A DNA stretch of 58,959 bases from Pseudoalteromonas distincta (GTDB lineage: Bacteria > Pseudomonadota > Gammaproteobacteria > Enterobacterales > Alteromonadaceae). The notes under the pieces are model-generated. The model was not told where the DNA came from and did not search any database. It saw only the letters and a list, made by a program, of their open reading frames with translations. Position numbers and translations under genes: made by a program. Position 1 is the stretch's first letter. Every line of letters starts with the position of its first letter. Where the stretch lies: contig NZ_JWIG01000024.1 of assembly GCF_000814675.1 (NCBI RefSeq), forward strand, positions 1 through 58,959. Reading direction: 5' to 3'. Of this stretch, positions 16,863 to 25,751 are shown one piece after another.

Positions 16863-17717
16863 TTAACTTAACGCTGAAAAACTACTTTGGCTCGCTGGCG
16901 ATGTAGCCATTTGGTAAAAATTAGCAATACGCCCCGCCCGTGCCTCAACATCGGCATCACGTGTTTGCTCGTCACTTTTAGCTGTTTTTGTATCGCTGCT
17001 TTCATCGCTAGAGAATGACGCTTCAAATTTACTTTTTGCGTCTTCGTCGTCTTCTTTTTCAGGTTGTGCAAGCTCAGCTTGAGCCGCTGCTAGCTTTTGC
17101 GTAGCATCTGCGGCAATAGAGCGATCAGCTCCTGAAGGCTCTGCAGGCGCTAATGCGGCAGCGCGTACCGTTTGCATTTTGTCTATAGTCGCTTGCGGGT
17201 CACCCGGAATTTCTGATACATCTATTTGTACTTCTCCGCCAACTGCGTAGTTAGTACCATCTGGACCACGTTGATACTCATAACTTGGCGAGCCAGCATA
17301 TTGCCCGCCTACAGAAGCGTGTGCTTGTTCGTGTATTCGTACTTCAGTATCTCGTGCTTTTAGCTCTGTAATTTGTTGTTGTTCTTGTTCTAATTGCAGC
17401 TCTTCTTGCTCAGATTCTTTTTTCTCGATTGCTTCACTTTCTTGCTCAGTGCCCTCAGGGTTTTCTGAGTTTCCATCGCGCTGCTGAACTGACTTTTCGT
17501 CTGCTATTTTTCCCGTTGCGTTATACGTCGCACCATCGCTACTACCTGGCAGTTTTGCTTTTTCAGCATCACTTTGCGCTTTGGTTTCTGTATTACTTGC
17601 GCTATTAGATGCGGGAGCGGGAATAACTTCGCGTAGTTGGTTGTCACGCCGTGCGGTTTCCGTATAAACATTTGCGGTGTTTATATTGATAGACGGAAAT
17701 GGCGTGACAATATTCAT
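16863..17717 (-). CDS. SprA-related putative metalloprotease
   Basis: A 284-aa protein with a long low-complexity acidic/Gln/Glu first half and a zinc-protease motif H129-E-Q-A-H133 in VRIHEQAHASVGGQYAGSPS. The following PSYEYQRGPDGTNYAVGGEV and DVSEIPGDPQATIDKMQTVR are typical of the SprA-related / CJM1_0395 family of putative metallopeptidases. No signal peptide is seen. It follows, by 4 bp, a short protein that ends like a flagellar rod subunit, suggesting a shared transcript. Catalytic activity is inferred from HExxH only. Confidence 0.82.
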   Translation of the reverse strand: MNIVTPFPSININTANVYTETARRDNQLREVIPAPASNSASNTETKAQSDAEKAKLPGSSDGATYNATGKIADEKSVQQRDGNSENPEGTEQESEAIEKKESEQEELQLEQEQQQITELKARDTEVRIHEQAHASVGGQYAGSPSYEYQRGPDGTNYAVGGEVQIDVSEIPGDPQATIDKMQTVRAAALAPAEPSGADRSIAADATQKLAAAQAELAQPEKEDDEDAKSKFEASFSSDESSDTKTAKSDEQTRDADVEARAGRIANFYQMATSPASQSSFSALS

Positions 17718-17721
17718 AATA

Positions 17722-18030
17722 CTAAACTTTAATATCGATTAACGTGCCAAGTACATCATCGGCCGTTTGAATTGATTGCGTGTTTGCCTTGGCATTAAAT
17801 TCTTCAACTTTTAAGTTAACAAGCGCTTCATCAACACGAGCTGGTTGTGCTACTGGTGCAGTAATCGCTTCTTCAGGGCGTGCTGCCGTAAGCTGACGTT
17901 GCTGCGCTAATTGCGCGTCATCTTGTTGTTCTATACTGGCACGGTTAATCTCAGCACTGGCTTTTTCAATACCTTGGCTAGCTCGGTTAAACCCTTCTAT
18001 ACCACTATTAAATACTGATCCGATTGGCAT
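17722..18030 (-). CDS. short protein with flagellar rod-like C-terminal segment
   Basis: A 102-aa protein, MPIGSVFNSGIEGFNRASQG at the N-terminus and ALVNLKVEEFNAKANTQSIQ...LGTLIDIKV at the C-terminus. The N-terminal helix (GIEGFNRASQGIEKASAEI) and the C-terminal pattern (VNLK, AN-x3-I-x-T, LG-T-LIDI) resemble the two terminal helices of flagellar axial proteins, with almost nothing between. No flagellar genes are nearby. It is paired with the SprA-like gene downstream. A role in a surface or axial structure is only a suggestion. Confidence 0.6.
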   Translation of the reverse strand: MPIGSVFNSGIEGFNRASQGIEKASAEINRASIEQQDDAQLAQQRQLTAARPEEAITAPVAQPARVDEALVNLKVEEFNAKANTQSIQTADDVLGTLIDIKV

Positions 18031-18120
18031 ATTAAAACCTCCACCAAATAAACATTGTTTAATTATCGCTCAGGTTCTGCTTAAAATAAAGCTTTAAACA
18101 GCGCTATTCTTAGCTCTATT

Positions 18121-18858
18121 TTAAAGCATTGATTTAACGACAGATAAAAACTCACTTTTATGAGAAATAAATGGTGCATGGGATGCTTTATCTAGTATTT
18201 CATATTCAAACTCAGTATTTAGTGCTGACATTTTGCTAATCGCTTTATAAGGCACTAAAGAATCAAGGCGGCCGAATACTCCTCTAATAGGGACTGGGCA
18301 ATGAGTAAATAAGTCACGTAAATCGTCGTTTTGTAAAATATCTAAACCAGCACTCAGGGCATCGCTTTGGGGTGCGCGGTACTGATTTAGCAATTGTTTA
18401 AGCTGCTTTATATCATCACGCGCCGACTCGCTACCCATTGCTTGAATAGCTAAAAAGCGCTCTATTGTTTTTTCTCGATGATTAACTAATTGCTCTTTAA
18501 ACTGCGCCAATACATTCGCTTTTATTCCAGGCCAGTTATCTGCCTCAGCAAAAAAAGGAGTCGATGCTATTAAAATAACTTTAGATACTTTTTCAGGCCA
18601 ATGCTTAGCAATATAAAGTGCAAATAATCCACCTAACGACCATCCCATTAAAATGCTCTTTGGCTTTAATTGCTTACTTAAAATTTCTGCTGCATCATGC
18701 AAAGTATAAGGGCTTGGGCACACATCGCTATTACCAAACCCAGGTAGGTCAAGGCTACGTACATTTCCTGAATATAAAAACTCAAGTTCTGGCTGTACTA
18801 ACTGCCATACGCCCTGGTTCATTCCCCAACCATGTAATAACACTAACTCATTTTGCAT
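18121..18858 (-). CDS. bioH: BioH, pimeloyl-ACP methyl ester carboxylesterase
   Basis: A 245-aa alpha/beta hydrolase that releases pimeloyl-ACP from its methyl ester in biotin synthesis. The oxyanion HGWGMNQGVW is near residues 9-18, the nucleophile Ser74 lies in GWSLGG, the acid is the Asp of FGRLDSLVPY, and His227 lies in SHAPFIS. Length and motifs match BioH. It is divergent from comF, and the bioH-comF(gntX)-nfuA neighbourhood is a conserved gammaproteobacterial cluster, which supports BioH over a generic hydrolase. Confidence 0.92.
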   Translation of the reverse strand: MQNELVLLHGWGMNQGVWQLVQPELEFLYSGNVRSLDLPGFGNSDVCPSPYTLHDAAEILSKQLKPKSILMGWSLGGLFALYIAKHWPEKVSKVILIASTPFFAEADNWPGIKANVLAQFKEQLVNHREKTIERFLAIQAMGSESARDDIKQLKQLLNQYRAPQSDALSAGLDILQNDDLRDLFTHCPVPIRGVFGRLDSLVPYKAISKMSALNTEFEYEILDKASHAPFISHKSEFLSVVKSML

Positions 18859-18932
18859 ATTTGCCTAACCTTTACCAAACTTAGGCTCATCATAACGTTT
18901 AGAAAGGCGATTGCAATGCAAGGAGCGAGTCA

Positions 18933-19610
18933 GTGAAACAAGCCGTTTTAAATTGGTTATTTCCCTCTTATTGCGTGCAGTGTCAAAACTCGATTACGAC
19001 CTCTTTAGGGCTATGTGATTATTGCCTTGAAGATTTACCATTGTTTGATTTTAGTAAGCATACGAGTTTATTGCATCGACCTGATATTATTGAGATGTTT
19101 CCTAATTGCGAGTTTGATAAATTATTTGCATGCGCTTTTTATCAACCTCCCTTTGAGCATTGGCTTAAAAGGCTAAAATTTAATAATCAAATTCATTATA
19201 AAAAGGCATTGCAGCAAATTATACAAAAACAGTTAACGCAGTTTTTTGAGCAAAGCCCTAACTTGCCAGATACCTTTATTATTTTACCTCTTCATAAAAG
19301 CCGCTTTATTACTCGCGGATTTAATCAGGTAAGCCAAGTTTGGCAACCCTGTTTAGCTAATTACGCCCCACTAAGTAATGTTCTTATTCGCGATAAAAAA
19401 ACACAAGCTCAGTCGGAGCTATCCAAAGCAAAGCGTATAAGAAACTTAAAAAATGCCTTTATTTGTACACAGGATATGGCCGGTAAAACAGTCGCTATTG
19501 TTGATGATGTGATGACGACAGGGGCAACATTAAACGCAGCTACTAGTGCACTAAAACAAGCAGGCGCTAAACAAGTGTGGGCTTTTACAACTTGCTTAAC
19601 GCCTATTTAA
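18933..19610 (+). CDS. comF: ComF family phosphoribosyltransferase-like protein
   Basis: A 225-aa ComF/GntX protein. The N-terminus has a Cys4 zinc-ribbon type arrangement (YCVQCQNS, then LCDYCLEDL) and the C-terminal half is a PRTase fold with the PRPP loop VAIVDDVMTTGATL and the conserved FNQVSQVW region. In naturally competent bacteria ComF assists DNA uptake; in others (GntX) its role is unclear. It starts 74 bp from bioH on the opposite strand. A structured intergenic element (19668-19789) follows. Confidence 0.92.
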   Translation: MKQAVLNWLFPSYCVQCQNSITTSLGLCDYCLEDLPLFDFSKHTSLLHRPDIIEMFPNCEFDKLFACAFYQPPFEHWLKRLKFNNQIHYKKALQQIIQKQLTQFFEQSPNLPDTFIILPLHKSRFITRGFNQVSQVWQPCLANYAPLSNVLIRDKKTQAQSELSKAKRIRNLKNAFICTQDMAGKTVAIVDDVMTTGATLNAATSALKQAGAKQVWAFTTCLTPI

Positions 19611-19667
19611 TTATTAAAAAGTATTAAACCAATCCGCTATAATACTTAATCATTTTGCGGGGCTAAG

Positions 19668-19789
19668 CGTGTTGCTACCTGTGTTAAAAAATTCTCATTT
19701 ACGACTGCATGGATGCAGAAGGTAGAGCAATGCAGGAGCAATTGCCGAGAACAACTAAATAGCGAATTTTTTGCCTAGCTATCAACACG
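19668..19789. repeat. structured intergenic element with long imperfect inverted ends
   Basis: The outer ends CGTGTTG (19668-19674) and CAACACG (19783-19789) are complementary, as are AAAAAATTC (19686-19694) and GAATTTTTT (19764-19772). Inside lies a perfect CTGCAT-GG-ATGCAG hairpin (19705-19718). The whole 122 bp could fold into one branched stem and is followed on the plus strand by TTTTT. It could be a small non-autonomous repeat, a structured RNA or a compound terminator. No second copy is seen in this window. Confidence 0.55.
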
Positions 19790-19833
19790 TTTTTCCATCC
19801 TCAAAATAGATCACTTAATTAAGCGAATTGGTA

Positions 19834-22389
19834 TTATTCGCCATTTGCACGAAACGTATGACCAAAAAATAACGCATTGCTTAGTAGTCGACTAGTCCCA
19901 TACCAGTAACCCCTAAATACAGGGTCGTCGGTCATGCCTATTACTGTACCTCGTCCATATGAGTGCGCAATTAAGCCAGCACCACCAGCAACTTGATCAA
20001 CATTAACGGCATCAGTAAAACCTGCCAATAATGGGTTTTTAGTGTAGGTAAGTACATTTACGAATGGCGCATCGGAAGCTTCTAGCAACCAAGTACTGTT
20101 TTTGAATACGGGCAATGTATTGCGCTTAAGTGAAAATGTAAGCGGATGAGTTAAATCTACATTAGTATTAAAAATAGCACCTGCAATACGTTGACGTCCT
20201 GCTAAATGGTCCTTATCGGCGTAGCTTAAACCTTTTGTTTTAAATGCACTTGCTACATCTTGGCGTGATAGATAGCTTGCTTTGAGTAATTGCTGATCAG
20301 CTAAAAATTTAGCACCCCCTTTATGGCCCCAAATAACGCCGCCTTTTCTTACCCAGCTTTTTATAGCCACTTTGTCGGTATCAGATAAGCTATTGTAGTT
20401 ACCATGGGCAAGTACTATATGGCTGTAATTACTGAGTTCAATAGAGTTTAAACGCTCCATTTCAACAATTGTTGGCGCAACACCTACAAAGCGATCGAGG
20501 TAATACCATACTTCCCCAGCTTCGTACTGGCTTACGCCTTTACCACCTACCAATAATACTTTTGGCTCGCTAACAACCGCCATTGTACGAGACCCTAAAT
20601 CGGCTCCTTTGCTTGTAAGACCTGAGTTAATAGGCTTGATTGCAATTCCAAACTCGTTTTGTGCTTTATTTAATATTCCAACCCAATCATTATTCGTTTG
20701 TAAGCCTGCTGGCACAATAATACTACCAGCATCAAAGCTTACTTCACTTAAGTTTGATTTGGCTGTTAATGGGCTTAGCGCTACACGCGCTTTAATACCT
20801 TGCTTTAAAAGGCTGTTTAGCATTTTAGGTGCTAGGTAATCATCCCACGAAAAGCCAAACGCATAACCTTGCTCAAGTGAAGCAAAAGAAGGTTTTACCG
20901 CTTTTTGCCACGGTTTACTTGCAACCTCTAAACCCCAACTGCTTTTTACTTTTGCAAAAGGTAAGTTAAACGCATGCGCTAAAGTCCAGCCAGATACGTC
21001 ATAAAAGGTGTTATCAGCAAAGTTTTTTTGCTCGCTAAAAATAGCTTTTATTAGGCGGTACTGTGGCTGGGCTAAGGGCACAAAGTAGCTATTGGTTGTA
21101 TAGTTGTTGCCATTTGCCTTGAGTGATTTAGTAAGCGAAAAAGCATCTATTTGATGCTGTTTCAACAACCCTAAAAAATCTTTAATACGAGTGTTGTCAT
21201 CCGCGCCCTCAATTACATAACCTTCAAAGCTTTCATCACTGGCTAAATCAGTAGCTTGATTATAAAACTTAGCTTGGTAATCAAGTAATGCTTGGCGGTT
21301 ATCAACAGCGGCTTTAAAGGTAGATAAACTCGTTAATAGTTGATTTTTAATAGTAAAGGGGAAGCTCAAAGGTCCATTTATAGTGTCTTGGATATGCCCG
21401 CGAGAACTTGCTTGCTCAAATAAAATACCTACACCACCATTTACATCGGGATAAGTTGAGCCTTTACCGTAATAGAAGTCGTCAAAGCTTTCTTCAGTAA
21501 AGTACAGTGCGTTATTTTCATCTAAGGTTTTTGCGTGATAGTTAGCAATCGCTTTAGTTAACGTTACATTTTCATCCGGTGTTATTGGGTGTTTACGACT
21601 AGGGATACCTGGCTGAAAAAAGTAACTGCTGTTTGGTCCCATTTCATGAAAATCGGTTAAGACATTTGGTTTCCACTGATGAAATTTAGCAATACGCGCG
21701 CGCGATTCAGGATGTTGTAGTAATAACCAGTCACGATTTAAATCAAACCAGTAATGATTGGTACGACTACTTGGCCAGTTTTCAACATGTTCACGGGTTT
21801 TAGGGTCGCTTGATAAGTTCATACCTCGGTTACTGTTGGCCCAATTAGCAAAACGAGCAAGTCCGTCAGGATTAAGCGAAGGGTCGAGTAAAATAACCGT
21901 GTTATTTAATAACTCATCTATTTCAGCACCTTGTGCAGCAGCTAAGTAATACGCCACCAGCAAAGATGAGTTACTACCTGATGACTCATTACCATGCACA
22001 CTATATCCCATCCATACAACGGCAGGCTGCTTTGTAGAATTAGCATCTGATCCATCGTTACTTAAGCGTGCTAAGTGAGCTTGGCGTGTCTGCTCTATGC
22101 TTGATAACTTATCAGCTGCTGTAATTGTTAGCATGACAAGGGGGCGTTGTTCATGTGTGCGGCCAATCACTTCAAAATTTATACGGTCGCTTTTATCAGC
22201 AAGTATTTCCATATAACGTACGAGCTGATCGTGTCTCACGTGCCACTCTCCTACTTCGTAACCGAGTACTTGCTCAGGAGTAGGAATTGAAGGGTCAAAT
22301 TTTACATCTTGTTCAAAATAATACGAAAGTGGCTTAGCTACACTTGAAAAGCTAAGCAACACCACCATTAATGTTAATACCAAACGCAT
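19834..22389 (-). CDS. secreted M14-family zinc carboxypeptidase
   Basis: An exported metallocarboxypeptidase of about 851 aa. The ATG at 22389 (MRLVLTLMVVLLSFSSVAKP) gives a clean signal peptide; a GTG at 22398 is in frame but less likely. The M14 zinc motif appears as SVHGNESSGSN (His and Glu ligands), followed by DPSLNPDGLARFANW, NRDW and LTDFHEMG. The C-terminal third resembles a glutamine-amidotransferase-like beta/alpha domain (VLLVGGKGVSQYEAGEVWYY, IVLAHGNY), which often follows M14 domains in marine bacteria. Its likely role is digestion of external peptides. It separates comF from nfuA. Confidence 0.9.
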   Translation of the reverse strand: MRLVLTLMVVLLSFSSVAKPLSYYFEQDVKFDPSIPTPEQVLGYEVGEWHVRHDQLVRYMEILADKSDRINFEVIGRTHEQRPLVMLTITAADKLSSIEQTRQAHLARLSNDGSDANSTKQPAVVWMGYSVHGNESSGSNSSLLVAYYLAAAQGAEIDELLNNTVILLDPSLNPDGLARFANWANSNRGMNLSSDPKTREHVENWPSSRTNHYWFDLNRDWLLLQHPESRARIAKFHQWKPNVLTDFHEMGPNSSYFFQPGIPSRKHPITPDENVTLTKAIANYHAKTLDENNALYFTEESFDDFYYGKGSTYPDVNGGVGILFEQASSRGHIQDTINGPLSFPFTIKNQLLTSLSTFKAAVDNRQALLDYQAKFYNQATDLASDESFEGYVIEGADDNTRIKDFLGLLKQHQIDAFSLTKSLKANGNNYTTNSYFVPLAQPQYRLIKAIFSEQKNFADNTFYDVSGWTLAHAFNLPFAKVKSSWGLEVASKPWQKAVKPSFASLEQGYAFGFSWDDYLAPKMLNSLLKQGIKARVALSPLTAKSNLSEVSFDAGSIIVPAGLQTNNDWVGILNKAQNEFGIAIKPINSGLTSKGADLGSRTMAVVSEPKVLLVGGKGVSQYEAGEVWYYLDRFVGVAPTIVEMERLNSIELSNYSHIVLAHGNYNSLSDTDKVAIKSWVRKGGVIWGHKGGAKFLADQQLLKASYLSRQDVASAFKTKGLSYADKDHLAGRQRIAGAIFNTNVDLTHPLTFSLKRNTLPVFKNSTWLLEASDAPFVNVLTYTKNPLLAGFTDAVNVDQVAGGAGLIAHSYGRGTVIGMTDDPVFRGYWYGTSRLLSNALFFGHTFRANGE

Positions 22390-22535
22390 ATAAATCACTC
22401 AAAAAATGTTCGTTGTTTGCACGCTACCATTGCTTAAAATAGATGCCAACTTTTTACGCTCAACACTAGCCGCAACACGATGAGCGGAGTATGATACGCA
22501 GTATCCGAGTAATTTAGTCAAGTATAGATGGTTTT

Positions 22536-23111
22536 ATGATTTCTATTTCCGAAACAGCGCAAGCGCATTTTGCTAAACTATTAGCAGATCAATCACAACA
22601 AACCAATATTCGTGTGTTTGTTGTAAACCCTGGTTCATCACAAGCGGAATGTGGTGTGTCTTATTGTCCAGAAGACGCTGTAGAAGCGAGCGATATTCGC
22701 CTAAACTTTAACGGTTTTGATGCCGTTGTAGATGCAGAAAGTGCTCCATTTTTAGAAGAAGCTGAAATCGATTTTGTTACCGACAAAATGGGTACTCAGT
22801 TGACGCTAAAAGCACCAAATGCAAAGGCGCGTAAAATAGGTGACGATGCATCGTTAAACGAACGTGTACAGCACATGCTAGAAACCGAAGTAAATCCACA
22901 ACTTGCTAACCACGGTGGTCAAGTAAGCCTTGTTGAGATTACAGCTGCAGGTATAGCTATACTTCAGTTTGGTGGTGGTTGTAACGGTTGTTCTATGATC
23001 GATGTAACACTAAAAGAAGGCATTGAAAAAGAAATGATAGCTAAGTTTGAAGAAATCACCGGTGTTGCTGATATAACAGAACACGAAGCGGGCGATCACT
23101 CTTACTATTAG
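22536..23111 (+). CDS. nfuA: NfuA Fe-S biogenesis protein
   Basis: A 191-aa iron-sulfur carrier. The N-terminal half is a degenerate A-type (IscA-like) domain, and the C-terminal Nfu domain has the cluster-binding Cys149 and Cys152 in [18 protein letters not shown]. It assembles and delivers 4Fe-4S clusters, mainly under oxidative stress or iron limitation. Length matches E. coli NfuA (191). Its proximity to bioH and comF is conserved synteny. A small membrane protein follows after 9 bp and is likely co-transcribed. Confidence 0.96.
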   Translation: MISISETAQAHFAKLLADQSQQTNIRVFVVNPGSSQAECGVSYCPEDAVEASDIRLNFNGFDAVVDAESAPFLEEAEIDFVTDKMGTQLTLKAPNAKARKIGDDASLNERVQHMLETEVNPQLANHGGQVSLVEITAAGIAILQFGGGCNGCSMIDVTLKEGIEKEMIAKFEEITGVADITEHEAGDHSYY

Positions 23112-23120
23112 GCCTTGTAA

Positions 23121-23390
23121 ATGCTAAAGCAGCTTATCTATCGCTTAGGGAGCAATCCTAAGCTGAGCTTAAAGCGCTTTTTTCGCGGCTTAGCACTGTT
23201 TGTGCTAGCCGTGATATTCATATCTATTGGGTATTACACCCACTACAGCTTACAAATAATTGGCGTTATAATTTTACTCCCCGCATTATTTTTTGCCGGT
23301 TGGGGCTACTGCGGTATTTTTGCCAATCGTTTTTCACAAGTTTTAAAAGATATGGGCCCTAAACACCACGACCCCGATCTCTGGAAATAA
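23121..23390 (+). CDS. small membrane protein downstream of nfuA
   Basis: An 89-aa protein with a basic N-terminus (LKQLIYRLGSNPKLSLKRFF) and two membrane helices (roughly residues 24-40 and 48-68), ending in a soluble tail DMGPKHHDPDLWK. I do not recognise a named family. It begins 9 bp after nfuA and ends 9 bp before the convergent MATE gene, so its position suggests an nfuA operon partner, with no functional evidence. Confidence 0.65.
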   Translation: MLKQLIYRLGSNPKLSLKRFFRGLALFVLAVIFISIGYYTHYSLQIIGVIILLPALFFAGWGYCGIFANRFSQVLKDMGPKHHDPDLWK

Positions 23391-23399
23391 ACCATTTAT

Positions 23400-24734
23400 T
23401 TAATCTAATAGCTGATTATTTATTTTTAAGTGGTGATATTTAATTATTAATGTAACCCCGCGCATTAACATAAAACAGCTCATAGCCAACCATAACCCGT
23501 TATTTTGCAGGTCTATAAACACCCAAAACACACCAAAAAAGCCAACTCCAGCTGAAAGTATCATACTGTTACGCATGTTCTTTGCTCGCGTAAGCCCTAC
23601 AAAAACACCATCAAACAAAAAGCAGCTCATGGCCAAAATTGGTAATACTACTATCCATGGTAAATAATGCGTTGCCTCTTGAATAACCTCTGGCACATTG
23701 GTTAAAAGCTTGATTATGGTGTTGCCAAATAATGCAAAAAACAGGCTATATAACACACCAAAAAGCATACCCCAAAATACGCTTATTTTAACCCAAAGCC
23801 CTATATTCTTAACACTTCCTTGGCCTTTCGCTTGCCCTACTTTTGCCTCAGACGCGTAAGCAACGCCATCAAGAGCAAAGCTCACCAACATTAAAAAGTT
23901 AAGTAAAACAGCATTAGCAGCTAATGTGGTTTCGCCTATACGCGCCGCGTAAAATGTCATAAAACTAAAGCATAATTGCAGTATTAAAGAGCGAATAAAT
24001 ATATCTCTATTCAAACTCAATAATTCAGCCATTTTGCTAATACTCAACCAGTTCGGTACATTTAGATCAATGTCTTGTTTTTTAGCTAGTTTAGCCACTA
24101 AAAACAGTGCAAATACTAGTGCTGTATAGTCAGCAATAAGTGACGCCCATGCAGCGCCTGCAACTGCCCAATCTAAATAAACAACAAAATAAATATCGAG
24201 CACTATATTAACGATATTAGTGACGAGTAATAAATAAAATGGACCTCGACCATAATGCACACCAAGCATCCAACCCAGTAACACTAAATTACATAATGCT
24301 GCTGGAGCACTAAAAATACGAATGCTAAAATACTGATAAGCTTGGTTAAGTACGTCGCCATTGGCTGCGGAGAGGTAAGCAATAGCGTGCTTCATTAATG
24401 GGGATAACACAATTAATAGCACGGCCACTGCGCTTGCAAGCAATAGGCTTCGTTTAAGTAAAGCGGCAAGTTGGGTTAAATCGTTTTTTCCGTATGCTTG
24501 TGCCACGAGTCCCGTGGTGCTCATTCTTAAAAAACCAGCAAGCCAAAATAAAATAGATATAACTGCAGAGCCAAGGGCAATTCCAGCTAAGTAATGAGCG
24601 CTTCCTAAGTGCCCAATTACAGCAGTATCAACAATTCCTAACAACGGCACTGTGATATTTGATAGTATCATCGGACCCGCTAACAACAGCAAGCTTTTAT
24701 GGTGTGCCTTATTATGTATAAGAAATTGTTTCAT
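23400..24734 (-). CDS. MATE-family efflux transporter (DinF-like)
   Basis: A 444-aa, twelve-helix multidrug and toxin extrusion transporter. The N-terminus contains HKSLLLLAGPMILSNITVPL followed by LLGIVDTAVIGHLG, typical of the DinF branch, and FFAGVGFFGVFWV-type helices follow at the C-terminal end. It exports drugs or toxic metabolites in exchange for Na+ or H+. Its 5' end overlaps the 5' end of the divergent polysaccharide deacetylase gene by about 20 bp (24714-24734), so each start lies within the other's coding sequence. In some bacteria dinF follows lexA; here lexA is distant. Confidence 0.9.
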   Translation of the reverse strand: MKQFLIHNKAHHKSLLLLAGPMILSNITVPLLGIVDTAVIGHLGSAHYLAGIALGSAVISILFWLAGFLRMSTTGLVAQAYGKNDLTQLAALLKRSLLLASAVAVLLIVLSPLMKHAIAYLSAANGDVLNQAYQYFSIRIFSAPAALCNLVLLGWMLGVHYGRGPFYLLLVTNIVNIVLDIYFVVYLDWAVAGAAWASLIADYTALVFALFLVAKLAKKQDIDLNVPNWLSISKMAELLSLNRDIFIRSLILQLCFSFMTFYAARIGETTLAANAVLLNFLMLVSFALDGVAYASEAKVGQAKGQGSVKNIGLWVKISVFWGMLFGVLYSLFFALFGNTIIKLLTNVPEVIQEATHYLPWIVVLPILAMSCFLFDGVFVGLTRAKNMRNSMILSAGVGFFGVFWVFIDLQNNGLWLAMSCFMLMRGVTLIIKYHHLKINNQLLD

Positions 24735-25751
24735 TTAGTGTTATTTATCCTCATTAGTGTATCTGTACGGGCTCAAGCAGCCGTTATTTTACAGTATCAT
24801 CATGTTAGTGAAACCCTACCCGCTGTCACGAGCGTTAGCGCAAATACATTTACGGAGCACTTAAGCTATTTAAAAGAGCACAACTTTAACGTTATTCCTC
24901 TTAATGAGTTAATTAGCGCGCTTCAACAAGGTGAAACTTTACCTGATAAAACTCTCGCCATCACCTTTGATGATGGCTATAACAATAACTATGAACAAGC
25001 CGCACCTATTTTAGAAAAGTTTGGCTACCCGTACACTATTTTTGTAAACCCTAAATTAATAGACGAAGGTATGAGTTACGTAATGGGGTGGGATAAGCTC
25101 AAAGAATTATCTAAAAAAGGGGCATTAATAGCCAATCATAGCGGACAACATGATTACTTACACCTTAAGCTTGAAAACGAAACCGATGCACAATGGCAAT
25201 CACGTATTAAGCAAGATATTCTTAACTCTCAAAAGCGCATAAAAGAAGAAATAGGCCACGACTATAAATACTTAGCATACCCGTATGGTGAGTTTAATAA
25301 CGAGCTGCAAGCACTCGTGAAAGAGCTTGGTTTTGTGGGTATTGGCCAGCACTCAGGCGCTGTAAATAAAGATTCTAATTTTAGCCGCTTGCCGCGTTTT
25401 CCTGCATCAGGCTTTTACAGCAAACTAGAAACCCTTATTACTAAGCTTAACTCACGCGCGTTTAATATCACCAATTTAACTTATCAAGATAGCGTTACAC
25501 AGCAAAATCCACCCTCGCTCACAATGGAATTTAAGATGGGTGATTTTCATAAGAGCCAATTTGCCTGTTATGTATCAAGCGTAGGCCAAGCAGATTTAAA
25601 ATGGATAACTAAAAATACTGTCGAAATCACCTCACCAAAGGTGCTTAATAAAGGGCGTTCTCGTTTTAATTGCACGGCCCCTTCTATTTCAAGCCCTGGT
25701 AATTACTTTTGGTTTTCGCAGCCTTGGGTAATTGAAGCATCTAAACCTTAA
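24714..25751 (+). CDS. secreted polysaccharide deacetylase (NodB fold)
   Basis: An exported protein of about 345 aa. The ATG at 24714 yields a signal peptide (YKKLFHLVLFILISVSVRAQ). The NodB homology domain shows LAITFDDGYNNNY (catalytic and metal Asp), ANHSGQHDYLH (metal His) and LAYPYGEFNNEL. A C-terminal domain of about 100 residues (from PSLTMEFKMGDFHKSQFACY) is not part of the catalytic fold. It probably removes acetyl or acyl groups from a cell-surface glycan; the substrate is unknown. The 3' end overlaps cheB by 11 bp on the other strand. Confidence 0.88.
   Translation: MYKKLFHLVLFILISVSVRAQAAVILQYHHVSETLPAVTSVSANTFTEHLSYLKEHNFNVIPLNELISALQQGETLPDKTLAITFDDGYNNNYEQAAPILEKFGYPYTIFVNPKLIDEGMSYVMGWDKLKELSKKGALIANHSGQHDYLHLKLENETDAQWQSRIKQDILNSQKRIKEEIGHDYKYLAYPYGEFNNELQALVKELGFVGIGQHSGAVNKDSNFSRLPRFPASGFYSKLETLITKLNSRAFNITNLTYQDSVTQQNPPSLTMEFKMGDFHKSQFACYVSSVGQADLKWITKNTVEITSPKVLNKGRSRFNCTAPSISSPGNYFWFSQPWVIEASKP

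Noticed and set aside
17722..18030. Flagellar rod gene
   Set aside because: The protein is only 102 aa, lacks the body of rod proteins and has no flagellar neighbours; only the terminal helices are similar.
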